Shown here: positions 44,028 through 53,370 of the stretch, one piece after another
Position numbering within the stretch: position 1 is the first letter of the stretch
Layout of the letters: each line of letters opens with the position of its first letter
Source of the DNA: Planctomicrobium sp051466335
GTDB taxonomy: Bacteria; Planctomycetota; Planctomycetia; Planctomycetales; Planctomycetaceae
Assembly: GCF_051466335.1 (NCBI RefSeq)
Contig: NZ_CP195793.1
Span: 1,612,001-1,676,000 of the forward strand
Reading direction: 5' to 3'
Length of the DNA: 64,000 nt
Position numbers and translations under genes: made by a program
The notes under the pieces: model-generated
The model's input: only the letters and a program-made list of their open reading frames with translations
What the model was told of the DNA's origin: nothing
Databases searched by the model: none

Positions 44028-46532
44028 ATGATGAGCGCTCGACTCCGCAGTCTATTTCAACACGCACTTGTCTGCGTTGGTGTAGCGTCAGTGATGGCGC
44101 TTGCCGCACAGCAAGCTGAGGCAAATCCGGAACCGGCGTCACTCGAAGTGCAGGCGGGTTCATCACAGGGGACGCTGCAGATCCGCGGCAGCGAAGACCT
44201 CCGCCAACTCCTGGTGACCGGGAAATCGGAGCAAGGTGCCGCCTCGGATCAAACTCGGGCCGTGACCTACACTGTGCAGGATGAAGGGGTCGCCAAAGTC
44301 GACTCTGCCGGAGTCGTTATCCCGACCGGGAGCGGGGCAACCTCCATTCGGGCCTCGTTGCCAAGTGGTGTCGAAGCATTGATCAACGTTGAAGTTTTGG
44401 ATTTCGAACAGAATCGCCCCGTCAACTTTCCGAATCAGGTGGTGCCTATCCTGACCAAATATGGTTGTAATGGGGGAGGATGTCATGGAGCAGCGAGTGG
44501 TCAGAACGGTTTTGCGCTCTCACTGCTGGGTTTCGAGCCATCAGAAGATCACGAGCATTTGGTCAAGGAGTCTCGCGGGCGGCGCATTTCCTTCAATGCC
44601 CCCGATGAAAGTCTCTTGTTGAAGAAGGCAATCGGCGCTCTTCCACATGGAGGCGGGGCACGTATGGAGTTCGACTCTCCAGAATACCGCCTGCTCCGAC
44701 GATGGATCGAGGAAGGTGGACAACCGGGGGACGCAAAGACGGCTCAGGTCGCTTCGATCGAAGTGTTTCCTCGGCATCGCGTTCTGGCGCCACAATCGCA
44801 GCAGCAACTGGTCGTGATTGCGACATACACAGACGGAACTCAAGTCGATGTCTCAGCGACAGCGGTATACGAAGCGAACATTGCTGAGATGGCGACCGTC
44901 AGCAAGAGGGGTTTGGTAACAACGACCTCAGAACCGGGTGATGTCGCGGTGATGGTGAGATATCAGTCTCAGGTTGCCGTCTTTCAGGCGACCATTCCTT
45001 TGGGGATCCCCGTCGACTCCCTCCCTCCGAGTCGCAATTTCATCGACGATTTGGTCTTTCACAAATTGAAGTTGCTGGGGCTTCCTCCCTCAGGTGTGAC
45101 GGATGATGCGAGTTTCCTGCGACGGGTCACATTGGATATCGCCGGTCGCCTCCCGACGGAACAGGAAACGCTCGACTTCGTTGCTGATCAGGACTCCGCG
45201 AAGCGGGATGTGTTGATTGAACGACTGCTTTCCTCCAAAGACTATGCAGAATACTTCACGAACAAATGGTCAATGCTGTTACGCAATCAGCGTTCGGCAG
45301 GGGCGATGGATGCTTCGAAACCGGGAACCTATGCATTCCATAGCTGGATTCGACAGGCGATTCAGGAAAACAGGCCCTATGACCAGTTTGTGCGAGAAGT
45401 CTTGACCGCATCCGGAGAGGCGTCTGAGAACCCGGCGGTGATCTGGTACCGCCATGAAAACGACGTAAATAAACAGGTTGAAGATGTCGCTCAGCTGTTT
45501 CTTGGCCAGCGCATCCAATGTGCGAAATGCCATCACCATCCGTTTGAGCGATGGAGTCAGGCGGACTACTACAGCATGTCTGCATTCTTCACACAGATCG
45601 GTCGCAAGCCGGGCGCATTGCCGACTGAGGATCGCATTTTTCATCGATGGGGAGTGGCTGCCGCGTCGCATCCCCGGACCGGAGAACGCCTGATGCCCGG
45701 AGGTCTGGGAGCGAGTCCAGTCGAAATTCCACCTGAGCAAGATCCCCGTTTGTATCTCGCAGACTGGATGACATCGCCAGAAAATCCGTACTTCGCCAAG
45801 TCTCTTGTGAATCGGTACTGGAAGCACTTTTTGGGGCGAGGCTTGGTTGATCCCGAGGACGATATGCGGGCCACAAATCCCGCTGTGAACCCGGAATTGC
45901 TCGCTGCCCTCGAGAGTCACTTTATTCAAAGCGGATTCGACATGAAGGATCTGATTCGTACGATTTGCCAATCGACTTCGTACCAGCTCAGTTCTGAACC
46001 GAATCAATACAATGAAGATGATCGCCAGAACTTCTCGCGATTCTATCCGCGTCGCCTGCCAGCCGAAGTCCTGCTCGATTCAGTCGACAGCGTGACGGGG
46101 ACGGCCACTCGGTTTTCAGGCGTCGCGTCCGGGGCACGGGCTGTGGAACTGCCTGATTCGAATTTTCCTTCGTACTTCCTGTCGGTGTTTGGAAGACCAC
46201 AAGGAGAGAGTGTTTGCGAATGCGAACGCGAGAATGACTCGAACCTTTCGCAGAGCCTGCACCTGATCAATTCGAACGAAGTCGCAGAAAAGGTTTCCAG
46301 CACTTCAGGAAATGCCTTCCGTCTGGCCAACGAAAAAGAGAGCTCATTAGAAGATCGAATTCAGAAGCTCTATTTGATTGCTTACAGCCGAATTCCGACA
46401 CCTGAAGAAATGTTAGTCGTGTCAGAGTACCTGAAGAGTCGGGTGATGGCTGACGGCGCTGACAATCCGCAGGCATTCGAGGATGTGGTGTGGAGCCTGA
46501 TGAATACGAAAGAGTTTCTATTCAATCACTGA
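44028..46532 (+). CDS. DUF1549/DUF1553 protein with Ig-like domains and a C-x4-CH site
   Basis: 834 residues with a signal peptide (ALVCVGVASVMALAAQQAEA). Residues about 35-125 look like a bacterial Ig-like (Big2) domain (TYTVQDEGVAKVDSAGVVIPTGSGATSIRA). At 147-153 is CNGGGCH, a C-x4-CH site in place of CxxCH, followed by planctomycete-typical GAASGQNGFALSLLGF. A second Ig-like unit follows, then DUF1549 (NFIDDLVFHKLKLLGLPPSG, with CAKCHHHPFERW) and DUF1553 (NPYFAKSLVNRYWKHFLGRGLV, LPAEVLLDSVDSVTG, SLHLINSNEV). It is first of a three-gene plus-strand series. Start 44028 follows ACAGGTACTC. Confidence 0.9.
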   Translation: MMSARLRSLFQHALVCVGVASVMALAAQQAEANPEPASLEVQAGSSQGTLQIRGSEDLRQLLVTGKSEQGAASDQTRAVTYTVQDEGVAKVDSAGVVIPTGSGATSIRASLPSGVEALINVEVLDFEQNRPVNFPNQVVPILTKYGCNGGGCHGAASGQNGFALSLLGFEPSEDHEHLVKESRGRRISFNAPDESLLLKKAIGALPHGGGARMEFDSPEYRLLRRWIEEGGQPGDAKTAQVASIEVFPRHRVLAPQSQQQLVVIATYTDGTQVDVSATAVYEANIAEMATVSKRGLVTTTSEPGDVAVMVRYQSQVAVFQATIPLGIPVDSLPPSRNFIDDLVFHKLKLLGLPPSGVTDDASFLRRVTLDIAGRLPTEQETLDFVADQDSAKRDVLIERLLSSKDYAEYFTNKWSMLLRNQRSAGAMDASKPGTYAFHSWIRQAIQENRPYDQFVREVLTASGEASENPAVIWYRHENDVNKQVEDVAQLFLGQRIQCAKCHHHPFERWSQADYYSMSAFFTQIGRKPGALPTEDRIFHRWGVAAASHPRTGERLMPGGLGASPVEIPPEQDPRLYLADWMTSPENPYFAKSLVNRYWKHFLGRGLVDPEDDMRATNPAVNPELLAALESHFIQSGFDMKDLIRTICQSTSYQLSSEPNQYNEDDRQNFSRFYPRRLPAEVLLDSVDSVTGTATRFSGVASGARAVELPDSNFPSYFLSVFGRPQGESVCECERENDSNLSQSLHLINSNEVAEKVSSTSGNAFRLANEKESSLEDRIQKLYLIAYSRIPTPEEMLVVSEYLKSRVMADGADNPQAFEDVVWSLMNTKEFLFNH

Positions 46533-46567
46533 TCGTCTGAAGATCTGTTCGATGAAACCCAGCGTTG

Positions 46568-46591
46568 CAAGGGGTGATTTCAAACCCCTTG
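46568..46591 (+). terminator. Hairpin after the cluster II PSD1 gene
   Basis: An 8-bp stem CAAGGGGT/ACCCCTTG with an 8-base loop lies 35 bases after the stop and is followed by TGAGCATTTCTTT. The weak T-run may allow partial read-through into the next gene. Confidence 0.5.
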
Positions 46592-46672
46592 TGAGCATTT
46601 CTTTGCGGAGTCGACCGTGACCGGATTCGATCGCAATGAATTACGAGATGTAGCCAGATCAGGGGCGGTTTG

Positions 46673-49564
46673 ATGCAGTGTAATGGACGAAAGTCGTCGC
46701 TGGTGGCGTCCGCAAAAACTCGCGGGCAGGTGAGTCGATGCTTCAGTTGGTGCACGGCGATGATGGTCCTGTTGGCGACTTCATCGGTCTACGCTGCCAG
46801 GCTGCCGAATCCTCAATTGAACGCTTGTTATCCGTCGGGGGGACAGCAGGGATCAACCTTCGATGTCTCTATTGAAGGAGCCGACCTCGAAGAGGTCTCT
46901 GCACTTTCTTTTTCGCATCCTGGGTTCACTGCGGTGCAGAAGACGACTCCTCCTCGCTCTTTTGAATCACAACCGAATCCGGTTCCAAACCAGTTCACAG
47001 TCAGCATCGCAGGGGATGTTCCTGTTGGTGTTTATGAAGTGCGTGCCGTCGGACGCCATGGCGTTTCGACATCCTTGCAGTTCAGTGTGAGTGATGTTCC
47101 CGAACTCCTGTGTGATCTAAAGAACACGACACTGAAGACAGCGATGCCAGTGGGGCTCAATTCTGTTGTCAATGTTTCGCAGGCGGGAAGCGACGCGGCG
47201 CACTATTTTGCATTTGAGGCTCAAACTGGCCAGTCCGTTACGATTCGGTGCCAGACTCGTTCGATCGACTCACGTATGAAGGGGATGCTGGAAGTTCTCA
47301 ATCAAGACGGAACTCCGATCGCGTTTGGTCGTTCTACTAATTTGCGAGAGGCAGTGGCGACATTCACACCTTCTGCCGGTGGTCCCTACGTCGTCAAAGT
47401 GTATGACGCGACATACGCCGGCGGTTCCGCGAACCGATATCGATTGGAAATCAGCACTCGCCCGTGGATCGATTTTGTCTGGCCACCCTGTGGACAAGCA
47501 GGGACGACGGGTCGATTCACTGTGTACGGTTACAACCTCCCGGAGGGGGTGCCCGCAGAGGAATTTGATGCCCGCTTTGGATTGCAAAAACAAGCGGTTG
47601 ATATTGCGATTCCAACAGTCGCCTCTCCTTTGTGCTTGTTGTCGGCAAGCTCGGTTCGTGCAGTCTCTGAAACAGCAGCGACAGGGTTCGACTATCGAAT
47701 TCCAGGCGGTACTCTCAGTTCCAATCCAGTCTTTATTGGAATCGTTGAGCATCCGGTCGTATTGGAAAAAGAGCCCAATCAACTCTCGACGACCCCATTC
47801 GAGATCCCGGTTCCATGTACAGTCGCTGGACAGTTTTACCCGGAGCGGGATATCGACTGGTTTTCGTTCCAGGGAGTGAACGGAGAAGTTTATTCCATCG
47901 ATCTGCTTTCGGAGCGACTGAATCTCGCGACGGATGCAACGATGGCGCTCTTTCATGTGTCGCGGGACGCCAATGGGAACGAATCCACTCGCATGATCAG
48001 AGACGCAGACGACACCCCGACGAATCTCCGAAATCCGCCTTACGATGTGGCGACTTACGATCCGTCGTACACATTTCAGGCGGATGCTGATGGTGAGTAC
48101 CGGATTCATCTTCGCGATCAGTACGCCGGAACGAACTCTCACCCGAGAAATCGGTACTTGCTGACAGTGAAACGGGCAAACCCTGATTTTCGACTGATTG
48201 TGACCACGCGCGAATTGGTTGAATCCATTTCCGATCCGGATCCTCAACGCCGGGCAAATCCAGTGCTGAGAAGAGGAGGGTGTCAGCCGTTGACGATTCA
48301 GGTGTCACGCGTTGATGGTTATTCTGGCCCGATCACATTGAATGTTGAGGGCCTTCCTCAGGGAGTGAGCTGTCCGGATGTCGTTGTCCCGGCAGGGCAC
48401 AATCACGCTTCTCTCGTGCTGACTGCGACGCTCGACGCTCCTGTATGGAGTGGGCCGATTCAGGTGTTCGGAACAGCGACAATTGAAGGATCAGAAGTTC
48501 GAAGAATTGCGACTCCTGCTTCGATCGTCCTTGATAAGAATGGTCCGGGAGAGAAGGCAATTGCACGAGCGGTTGGCAACCTGGAGTTGGGAGTGATTCC
48601 GGAAACGGTCCCGATGACATTGGCCCCTCGCGAAACAACCGTATGGGAAGTCAGCCGATTCGGGAAATTGAAAATCGTCGCGGACTTCACGCGGCATCTA
48701 CCGACGACAGGGAATATCCGTCTTGAGGTTCGCGGTCTGCCGACATCCATTTACCCGTTCGAAAAAGTGCCAGCACAGGTACTCGAACCGCAAGTGAACG
48801 AGGGAACTGTCGAAGTCGCGATTGATCCGTCTTTGCCGGCAGGAGACTATCCCGCTTATCTGACAGCACAGAATAAAGTCGCCTACTCGAAAAACCCTGA
48901 AGCGGTGGCCGCGGCTCAGGAAAAGAAGCAGGTTCTTGACGCGAGGCTCGCCGAACTGACCGCGGAGTCGGCGAAGTCTCAAGAGGCGAAAGCCGCTCTG
49001 GAAGTGAAGTTGGCCGAAATGAAGGGGAGCGAGCCCGCCAACGCCGACCCTGCCGTCATTGAGCAGATCGAAACGGAATTGAATCAGGCCAATGCCTCGG
49101 CGACTCAAATTGCAGAAGTCATCGCAGCGGTGCAGGCGGAGATCCCCAATCTCGATACTCAAATCGCCACGCTCACCAAGCAGGCAGAAGCAAAAGAGAT
49201 CGATCTGTTTGTTTCAAGCGTTCCCATCGTGATTCGGGTTCTTGAAATGCCTTTTCGTTTCAACCTCCCCGCTGAAGCAACAGCCGCGGCAGGGACAGAT
49301 GCTGAAATTCAGTTGAACGTCGAAAGATTATTCGATTTTCAAGATCCCATTACGCTCGTTCCAGAAAGCCCAGCCGGCGTTGCGGGATTCACTACTGCGG
49401 AAGCTAGTGTCGCTGCGGGAGAGTCCACCTCAAAGCTGATTTTGAAGACAACGGCTGACACTCCACCGGGGTCTTATCAGCTTCCAGTGCTTGTGAAAGT
49501 GACATACAACGGCCAGGAACTCACGACAAAACGCACAGTCACGTTCCATGTGAAATCGCCATAG
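46673..49564 (+). CDS. Secreted protein with PPC domains and C-terminal coiled coil
   Basis: 963 residues. The signal peptide is CFSWCTAMMVLLATSSVYA. After an IPT-like Ig unit (CYPSGGQQGSTFDVSIEGADLEEV) come two pre-peptidase C-terminal (PPC) domains: AAHYFAFEAQTGQSVTIRCQ to GGSANRYRLEIS, and DIDWFSFQGVNGEVYSIDLLSERLN to SHPRNRYLLTVK. Further beta-sandwich units follow (VDGYSGPITLNVEGLPQGV, a putative pilin-like Ig fold). Residues about 740-850 are a coiled coil rich in Ala/Glu/Lys (QEKKQVLDARLAELTAESAK), and one more Ig-like unit ends the protein. It is a non-enzymatic binding or scaffold protein by composition. It sits between the PSD1 and cytochrome/WD40 genes. Confidence 0.82.
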   Translation: MQCNGRKSSLVASAKTRGQVSRCFSWCTAMMVLLATSSVYAARLPNPQLNACYPSGGQQGSTFDVSIEGADLEEVSALSFSHPGFTAVQKTTPPRSFESQPNPVPNQFTVSIAGDVPVGVYEVRAVGRHGVSTSLQFSVSDVPELLCDLKNTTLKTAMPVGLNSVVNVSQAGSDAAHYFAFEAQTGQSVTIRCQTRSIDSRMKGMLEVLNQDGTPIAFGRSTNLREAVATFTPSAGGPYVVKVYDATYAGGSANRYRLEISTRPWIDFVWPPCGQAGTTGRFTVYGYNLPEGVPAEEFDARFGLQKQAVDIAIPTVASPLCLLSASSVRAVSETAATGFDYRIPGGTLSSNPVFIGIVEHPVVLEKEPNQLSTTPFEIPVPCTVAGQFYPERDIDWFSFQGVNGEVYSIDLLSERLNLATDATMALFHVSRDANGNESTRMIRDADDTPTNLRNPPYDVATYDPSYTFQADADGEYRIHLRDQYAGTNSHPRNRYLLTVKRANPDFRLIVTTRELVESISDPDPQRRANPVLRRGGCQPLTIQVSRVDGYSGPITLNVEGLPQGVSCPDVVVPAGHNHASLVLTATLDAPVWSGPIQVFGTATIEGSEVRRIATPASIVLDKNGPGEKAIARAVGNLELGVIPETVPMTLAPRETTVWEVSRFGKLKIVADFTRHLPTTGNIRLEVRGLPTSIYPFEKVPAQVLEPQVNEGTVEVAIDPSLPAGDYPAYLTAQNKVAYSKNPEAVAAAQEKKQVLDARLAELTAESAKSQEAKAALEVKLAEMKGSEPANADPAVIEQIETELNQANASATQIAEVIAAVQAEIPNLDTQIATLTKQAEAKEIDLFVSSVPIVIRVLEMPFRFNLPAEATAAAGTDAEIQLNVERLFDFQDPITLVPESPAGVAGFTTAEASVAAGESTSKLILKTTADTPPGSYQLPVLVKVTYNGQELTTKRTVTFHVKSP

Positions 49565-49639
49565 TTACTGACTTTTTTCAAGTAAATCAGGCCTGCAGAT
49601 TTGACGTTCACTGTTGATGAAAGAAGTAAAGGGAGAGGA

Positions 49640-52600
49640 ATGAACAGGACCACGTCGATTCAGAAGGTCGCATTGGCGCCGGGGTGGAGCCTGTGGCAGG
49701 CGGCGTTGGTCGCATCGATCATGGGGGTTGTCAGCCAGACTTCTGCAGCTGAACTGGAAGTGGCAGTTCCACAGCGTACGGAGTCTGTTGATTTCGAAAC
49801 CGAAGTTCTTCCGATTCTCTCAAAAAGTTGCCTGGCGTGTCATAGCTCTACAAAACCCGAGAGTGACCTGATTCTTGAAACGCCTCAATCGATTTTGAAA
49901 GGTGGTCTATCCGGACCGGGGCTGATTCCGGGGAATCCGGAAGAAAGTTACATTCTTCAGGTTGCCAGACATCGCGAGGAACCCGTGATGCCGCCGGAGG
50001 GAAACGCTGCCAATGCGAAAAATCTGACACCGGAGCAACTTGGTTTATTGCACTTGTGGATTCAACAAGGAGCGACGGGAGAGGTCACTGGAACGAGTAA
50101 GATGATTCAGTGGGAACCTCTTGCAGCGGGGGTTCATCCGATTTATTCAGTTGCCATCACGCCTGACGGTCGCGATGTGGCAGCGGGGCGTGCAAATCAG
50201 ATTTCAGTGTACAACGTCCCGGGGAATCGACGGGTTTCGCGTTTAATTGATCACGAGCTCAACTCGGTTGCAGGATTTGAGAATCAACCACGTGCTCATC
50301 AGGACATGGTGGAGTCACTGGCGATCAGCCCCTCCGGAGAATTGCTTGCGTCGGGCAGTTTTCGGGAGGTGAAATTCTGGCAGCGTCCTACGCAATGGAA
50401 GCGTCATGAATTGAAGACAGTCGGACAATCGCCCATAGACTTTGCCTTTTCTGCTGACGGTCAATGGGTCGCTTCGCTCGACAAAAATGGAATTCTCCAG
50501 GTCGTTTCATTCTCGAATCCGGAGCAGACAATCCGGATTGATCTCTCCGGTCAATCCATTCAATTTCTCGCGCTCAATGCAGATGGTTCGATGGTGGTGA
50601 CGGGAGATGCTCTGGGTTCGGTTCAGCTGTATCAGTTGGCGACTCAGCAACTCGTTCGAAAAGCGACTTTCCCGGTTGGCGTGAGTTCTGTTCTTGTGAG
50701 TGAATCACTTCAGCAGATTGTTGCAGGTTGTGTGGATGGAACCATTCGTCAGTTCCCTATCGCCGCTTCCGGGGGGGAGAATGTTGTTGAGGTTGACCCT
50801 GCAGAAATCAAAGTGTTCGCAGGGAACGGCAGACCCATTTTACGGATGATTTCCGGAGACCCGCTGGGGGCAACCATGCTCGTGGCGTTGTCAAACGGAG
50901 TGGTGCAGCATGTTGAGTTGGGAACCGGAAATCTTCTGAAAGAATTCAATCACGGTTCTTCTGTCAGCGTTTTAGCTGTTAGCAATGATGCGAAACAACT
51001 CGCGACAGGTTCGGATGACGGCAGCGCAAAACTCTGGAATTTGGCGACTGGTGAACTACAGAAAGAGCTCACACGACACGCGCAGTTAGAGGCTGAAATA
51101 GCGGCTCTCAAGTTGAGAGCCGCTGTCGATCAACGAAACGTCGGCGCAATTTTGAATGATTATCAGCGGTCCTTGGGCAAAGCAAAAGAGGAGCAGCAGG
51201 GGGTCTATACCGCTGCGTTGGATCTTTCGAAGGCGGAAGTGGATTTGAAGGTGAAGATGTCAGCAGTTGCGAAGCCGGCGGAAGAGAAGGCAACCGCCGA
51301 TCAGGCCGTGGCTAATATCAATGTTTCGTTGGGCGAAGCTGATGCGAAACTCAAACAGCTTGAGTTGATGCCGCCTGCTGCTGAGGATGCTGCGAGTCTG
51401 GAGCAACATGCGGAAGCTGTGAAGCAGCAACAGGCTGCCATCGCAAGTCTCAAAGAACAGTTGGTCGCTGCTGAGAAAGAGGCGACCTCAAAACAGGCGG
51501 CCCTCAAGAAAGCGAATGACGCAGTCGCGGCCGGTCAACAGGCGATTACAGCAGCACAACGCGCTCTTAAGGAAACGACCGAATCTTCAGCGAAAGCAGA
51601 TGCTCAAACAACACAGCTGAAAGAGGTTGTGATCAACACTGAGGCAGTTCTTCATGTTTCTCAGCTGGCATTGTTCCGTGCTGAACAGACGCTTCGTCTG
51701 AAAAAGCAGGCTGTGATTGAAGCTCGCGGCGAGCTTGGCTCCGTGATGAATCAGTTTGAAACACTCTCCGCTCGTCGGGTAGAGGGGGCAGCAAAGGGCC
51801 TTCAATTGGCGGCACTCTCTCCAGAAGCGGAAGCCGCGACCTCTCATTTAATCCAGACAGAAACGAAGAGACGAACGGCACTGGTTGAACGGAGTCGTTT
51901 GAACGAAGATGCACTCTATACACGACATGAATTGCAGATTCGCATGTCCTCAACAGAAAATCGGATCGCTGCTGCGTCACGATTGGTGGAAGAGTCGTCG
52001 GCTGCCAGAGATGCCGCCGCGATGAACCAGACTGAGCTGGAAAAGAAAGTGGCAGAAGCCGCGGATGACTCTGCGAAAACGTTGGCCTCGACGGAGGTCC
52101 GAAATGCTGAACACCGCCGCCAACGAGCAGAGCAGGAACGTTTGAGCTGGCAACAGTTGCTCGAAGAAGAAACCGCGAAAAAGGCTGAGATCGCGGGCCG
52201 CCTCGCTGAATTCGAAGAGCAGCATCTCAAACGTATTGAGTCCGCTCAACAGTCGTTTGCTGTTGCTCATGGAGATTTTGAATCCGCGGTTCGACGAACG
52301 GAGAATCTTGCTGAGGTCGTAGCGGATCCGGATCAATTGGCAGCTATTCTCGTTAAACGCAAACAGGCCATTCTTGAAGCGTTAAATGGCTTGGAAAGTC
52401 CCGTGAGGTCGCTCGTGTTCAGTCCAGAAGGAAATCGACTTCTGCTGGGTGATCCACAAGTCGTGTGGGAGTATGGAACGACCGCAGGAGACCCCGCGGA
52501 ATCACGCCCGGTCGATCAATCCGGTCTACTTGCTGGCCGCTTTGTCTCAGCGAATGAAATGATTGGTGTGTCGGTGCAAGGTGTTGTTCAGAGAGTCGAC

Positions 52601-53308
52601 ACGCAGCCAGAATGGAACCTCATTCGAAAGATCGGGAACGGTCTGGATGGGGACATTCTTGAAGGATCGGTCACGGCGCTTGATTTCAGTTCGGATGGAA
52701 TTTTGGTCGCTACCGGGAGCGGAGAGGCTTCTCGTGATGGAGAAGTCAAAATCTGGAATGCAAGCACTGGGGAACTGGTACGGAGTTTTGAGCATATTCA
52801 TAGTGATCAAGTGTTGTCGGTGAGGTTTTCTCCGGATGGCAAGCACATCGCAACAGGAGGGGCAGATCGCCTTGTCAAGGTGTTTGATGTCTCGACTGGG
52901 GCTTTGGTGCGAACCTTTGAAGGGCATTCAAATCATGTTCTCAGCGTGAGCTGGCGTTGCGATGGACGAGAAATTGTCTCGGGCGGAGCAGATAAGAGCG
53001 TCAAGATGTGGGATTTCTCAAAAGGGGAAGTTGTTCGCAACGTCCCCGGGTTCCCGAAAGATGTCTCAGCAGTGCAATATCTCGGATCTGGAGACACATT
53101 CATCATCGGGACTGGGGCAGCCAATCAGGTGATGATTCGCAATGTGGACGGTGGGGCAGGAACAGTCTTTCCTGGCCCGACGGACTTTATTTACTCCGTG
53201 AGAGCGTGCCGGGATGGATCTGTCGTTGTCGCCGGAGGCCAGCAGGGAGTTCTTCACGTCTGGAATGGTCAGGGCACGCCCTTGGCAACCTTTGTTCCCG
53301 AAGAGTAA
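49640..53308 (+). CDS. Cytochrome c / WD40 protein with a 400-residue coiled coil
   Basis: 1222 residues, secreted (LWQAALVASIMGVVSQTSAA). The PSCyt1 domain holds CLACH at 64-68 and the pattern GNPEESYILQVARHREEPVMPPEG. WD40 repeats follow (about 150-475: AITPDGRDVAAGRANQISVYN, LAVSNDAKQLATGSDDGSAKLWN). Residues about 480-900 are a long Ala/Glu/Lys/Gln-rich coiled coil (KATADQAVANINVSLGEADAKLKQLEL). A second WD40 set ends the protein (about 905-1215: VLSVRFSPDGKHIATGGADRLVKVFD). The coiled coil is inserted inside one propeller, so two half-propellers may join at its base. The RBS GGGAGAGGA fixes the start at 49640. Confidence 0.88.
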   Translation: MNRTTSIQKVALAPGWSLWQAALVASIMGVVSQTSAAELEVAVPQRTESVDFETEVLPILSKSCLACHSSTKPESDLILETPQSILKGGLSGPGLIPGNPEESYILQVARHREEPVMPPEGNAANAKNLTPEQLGLLHLWIQQGATGEVTGTSKMIQWEPLAAGVHPIYSVAITPDGRDVAAGRANQISVYNVPGNRRVSRLIDHELNSVAGFENQPRAHQDMVESLAISPSGELLASGSFREVKFWQRPTQWKRHELKTVGQSPIDFAFSADGQWVASLDKNGILQVVSFSNPEQTIRIDLSGQSIQFLALNADGSMVVTGDALGSVQLYQLATQQLVRKATFPVGVSSVLVSESLQQIVAGCVDGTIRQFPIAASGGENVVEVDPAEIKVFAGNGRPILRMISGDPLGATMLVALSNGVVQHVELGTGNLLKEFNHGSSVSVLAVSNDAKQLATGSDDGSAKLWNLATGELQKELTRHAQLEAEIAALKLRAAVDQRNVGAILNDYQRSLGKAKEEQQGVYTAALDLSKAEVDLKVKMSAVAKPAEEKATADQAVANINVSLGEADAKLKQLELMPPAAEDAASLEQHAEAVKQQQAAIASLKEQLVAAEKEATSKQAALKKANDAVAAGQQAITAAQRALKETTESSAKADAQTTQLKEVVINTEAVLHVSQLALFRAEQTLRLKKQAVIEARGELGSVMNQFETLSARRVEGAAKGLQLAALSPEAEAATSHLIQTETKRRTALVERSRLNEDALYTRHELQIRMSSTENRIAAASRLVEESSAARDAAAMNQTELEKKVAEAADDSAKTLASTEVRNAEHRRQRAEQERLSWQQLLEEETAKKAEIAGRLAEFEEQHLKRIESAQQSFAVAHGDFESAVRRTENLAEVVADPDQLAAILVKRKQAILEALNGLESPVRSLVFSPEGNRLLLGDPQVVWEYGTTAGDPAESRPVDQSGLLAGRFVSANEMIGVSVQGVVQRVDTQPEWNLIRKIGNGLDGDILEGSVTALDFSSDGILVATGSGEASRDGEVKIWNASTGELVRSFEHIHSDQVLSVRFSPDGKHIATGGADRLVKVFDVSTGALVRTFEGHSNHVLSVSWRCDGREIVSGGADKSVKMWDFSKGEVVRNVPGFPKDVSAVQYLGSGDTFIIGTGAANQVMIRNVDGGAGTVFPGPTDFIYSVRACRDGSVVVAGGQQGVLHVWNGQGTPLATFVPEE

Positions 53309-53370
53309 CGCATCAGCATCTGCGAACATGCTGCTCGATCGAGTGGCGGGTGACTCAATACGGACTATGA

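Noticed and set aside
43439..44029. Long minus-strand frame (196 codons) in the cluster II divergent region
   Set aside because: Composition is Ser/Arg-rich without any domain, helix or signal pattern, it overlaps the promoter region, and it lacks a ribosome site.
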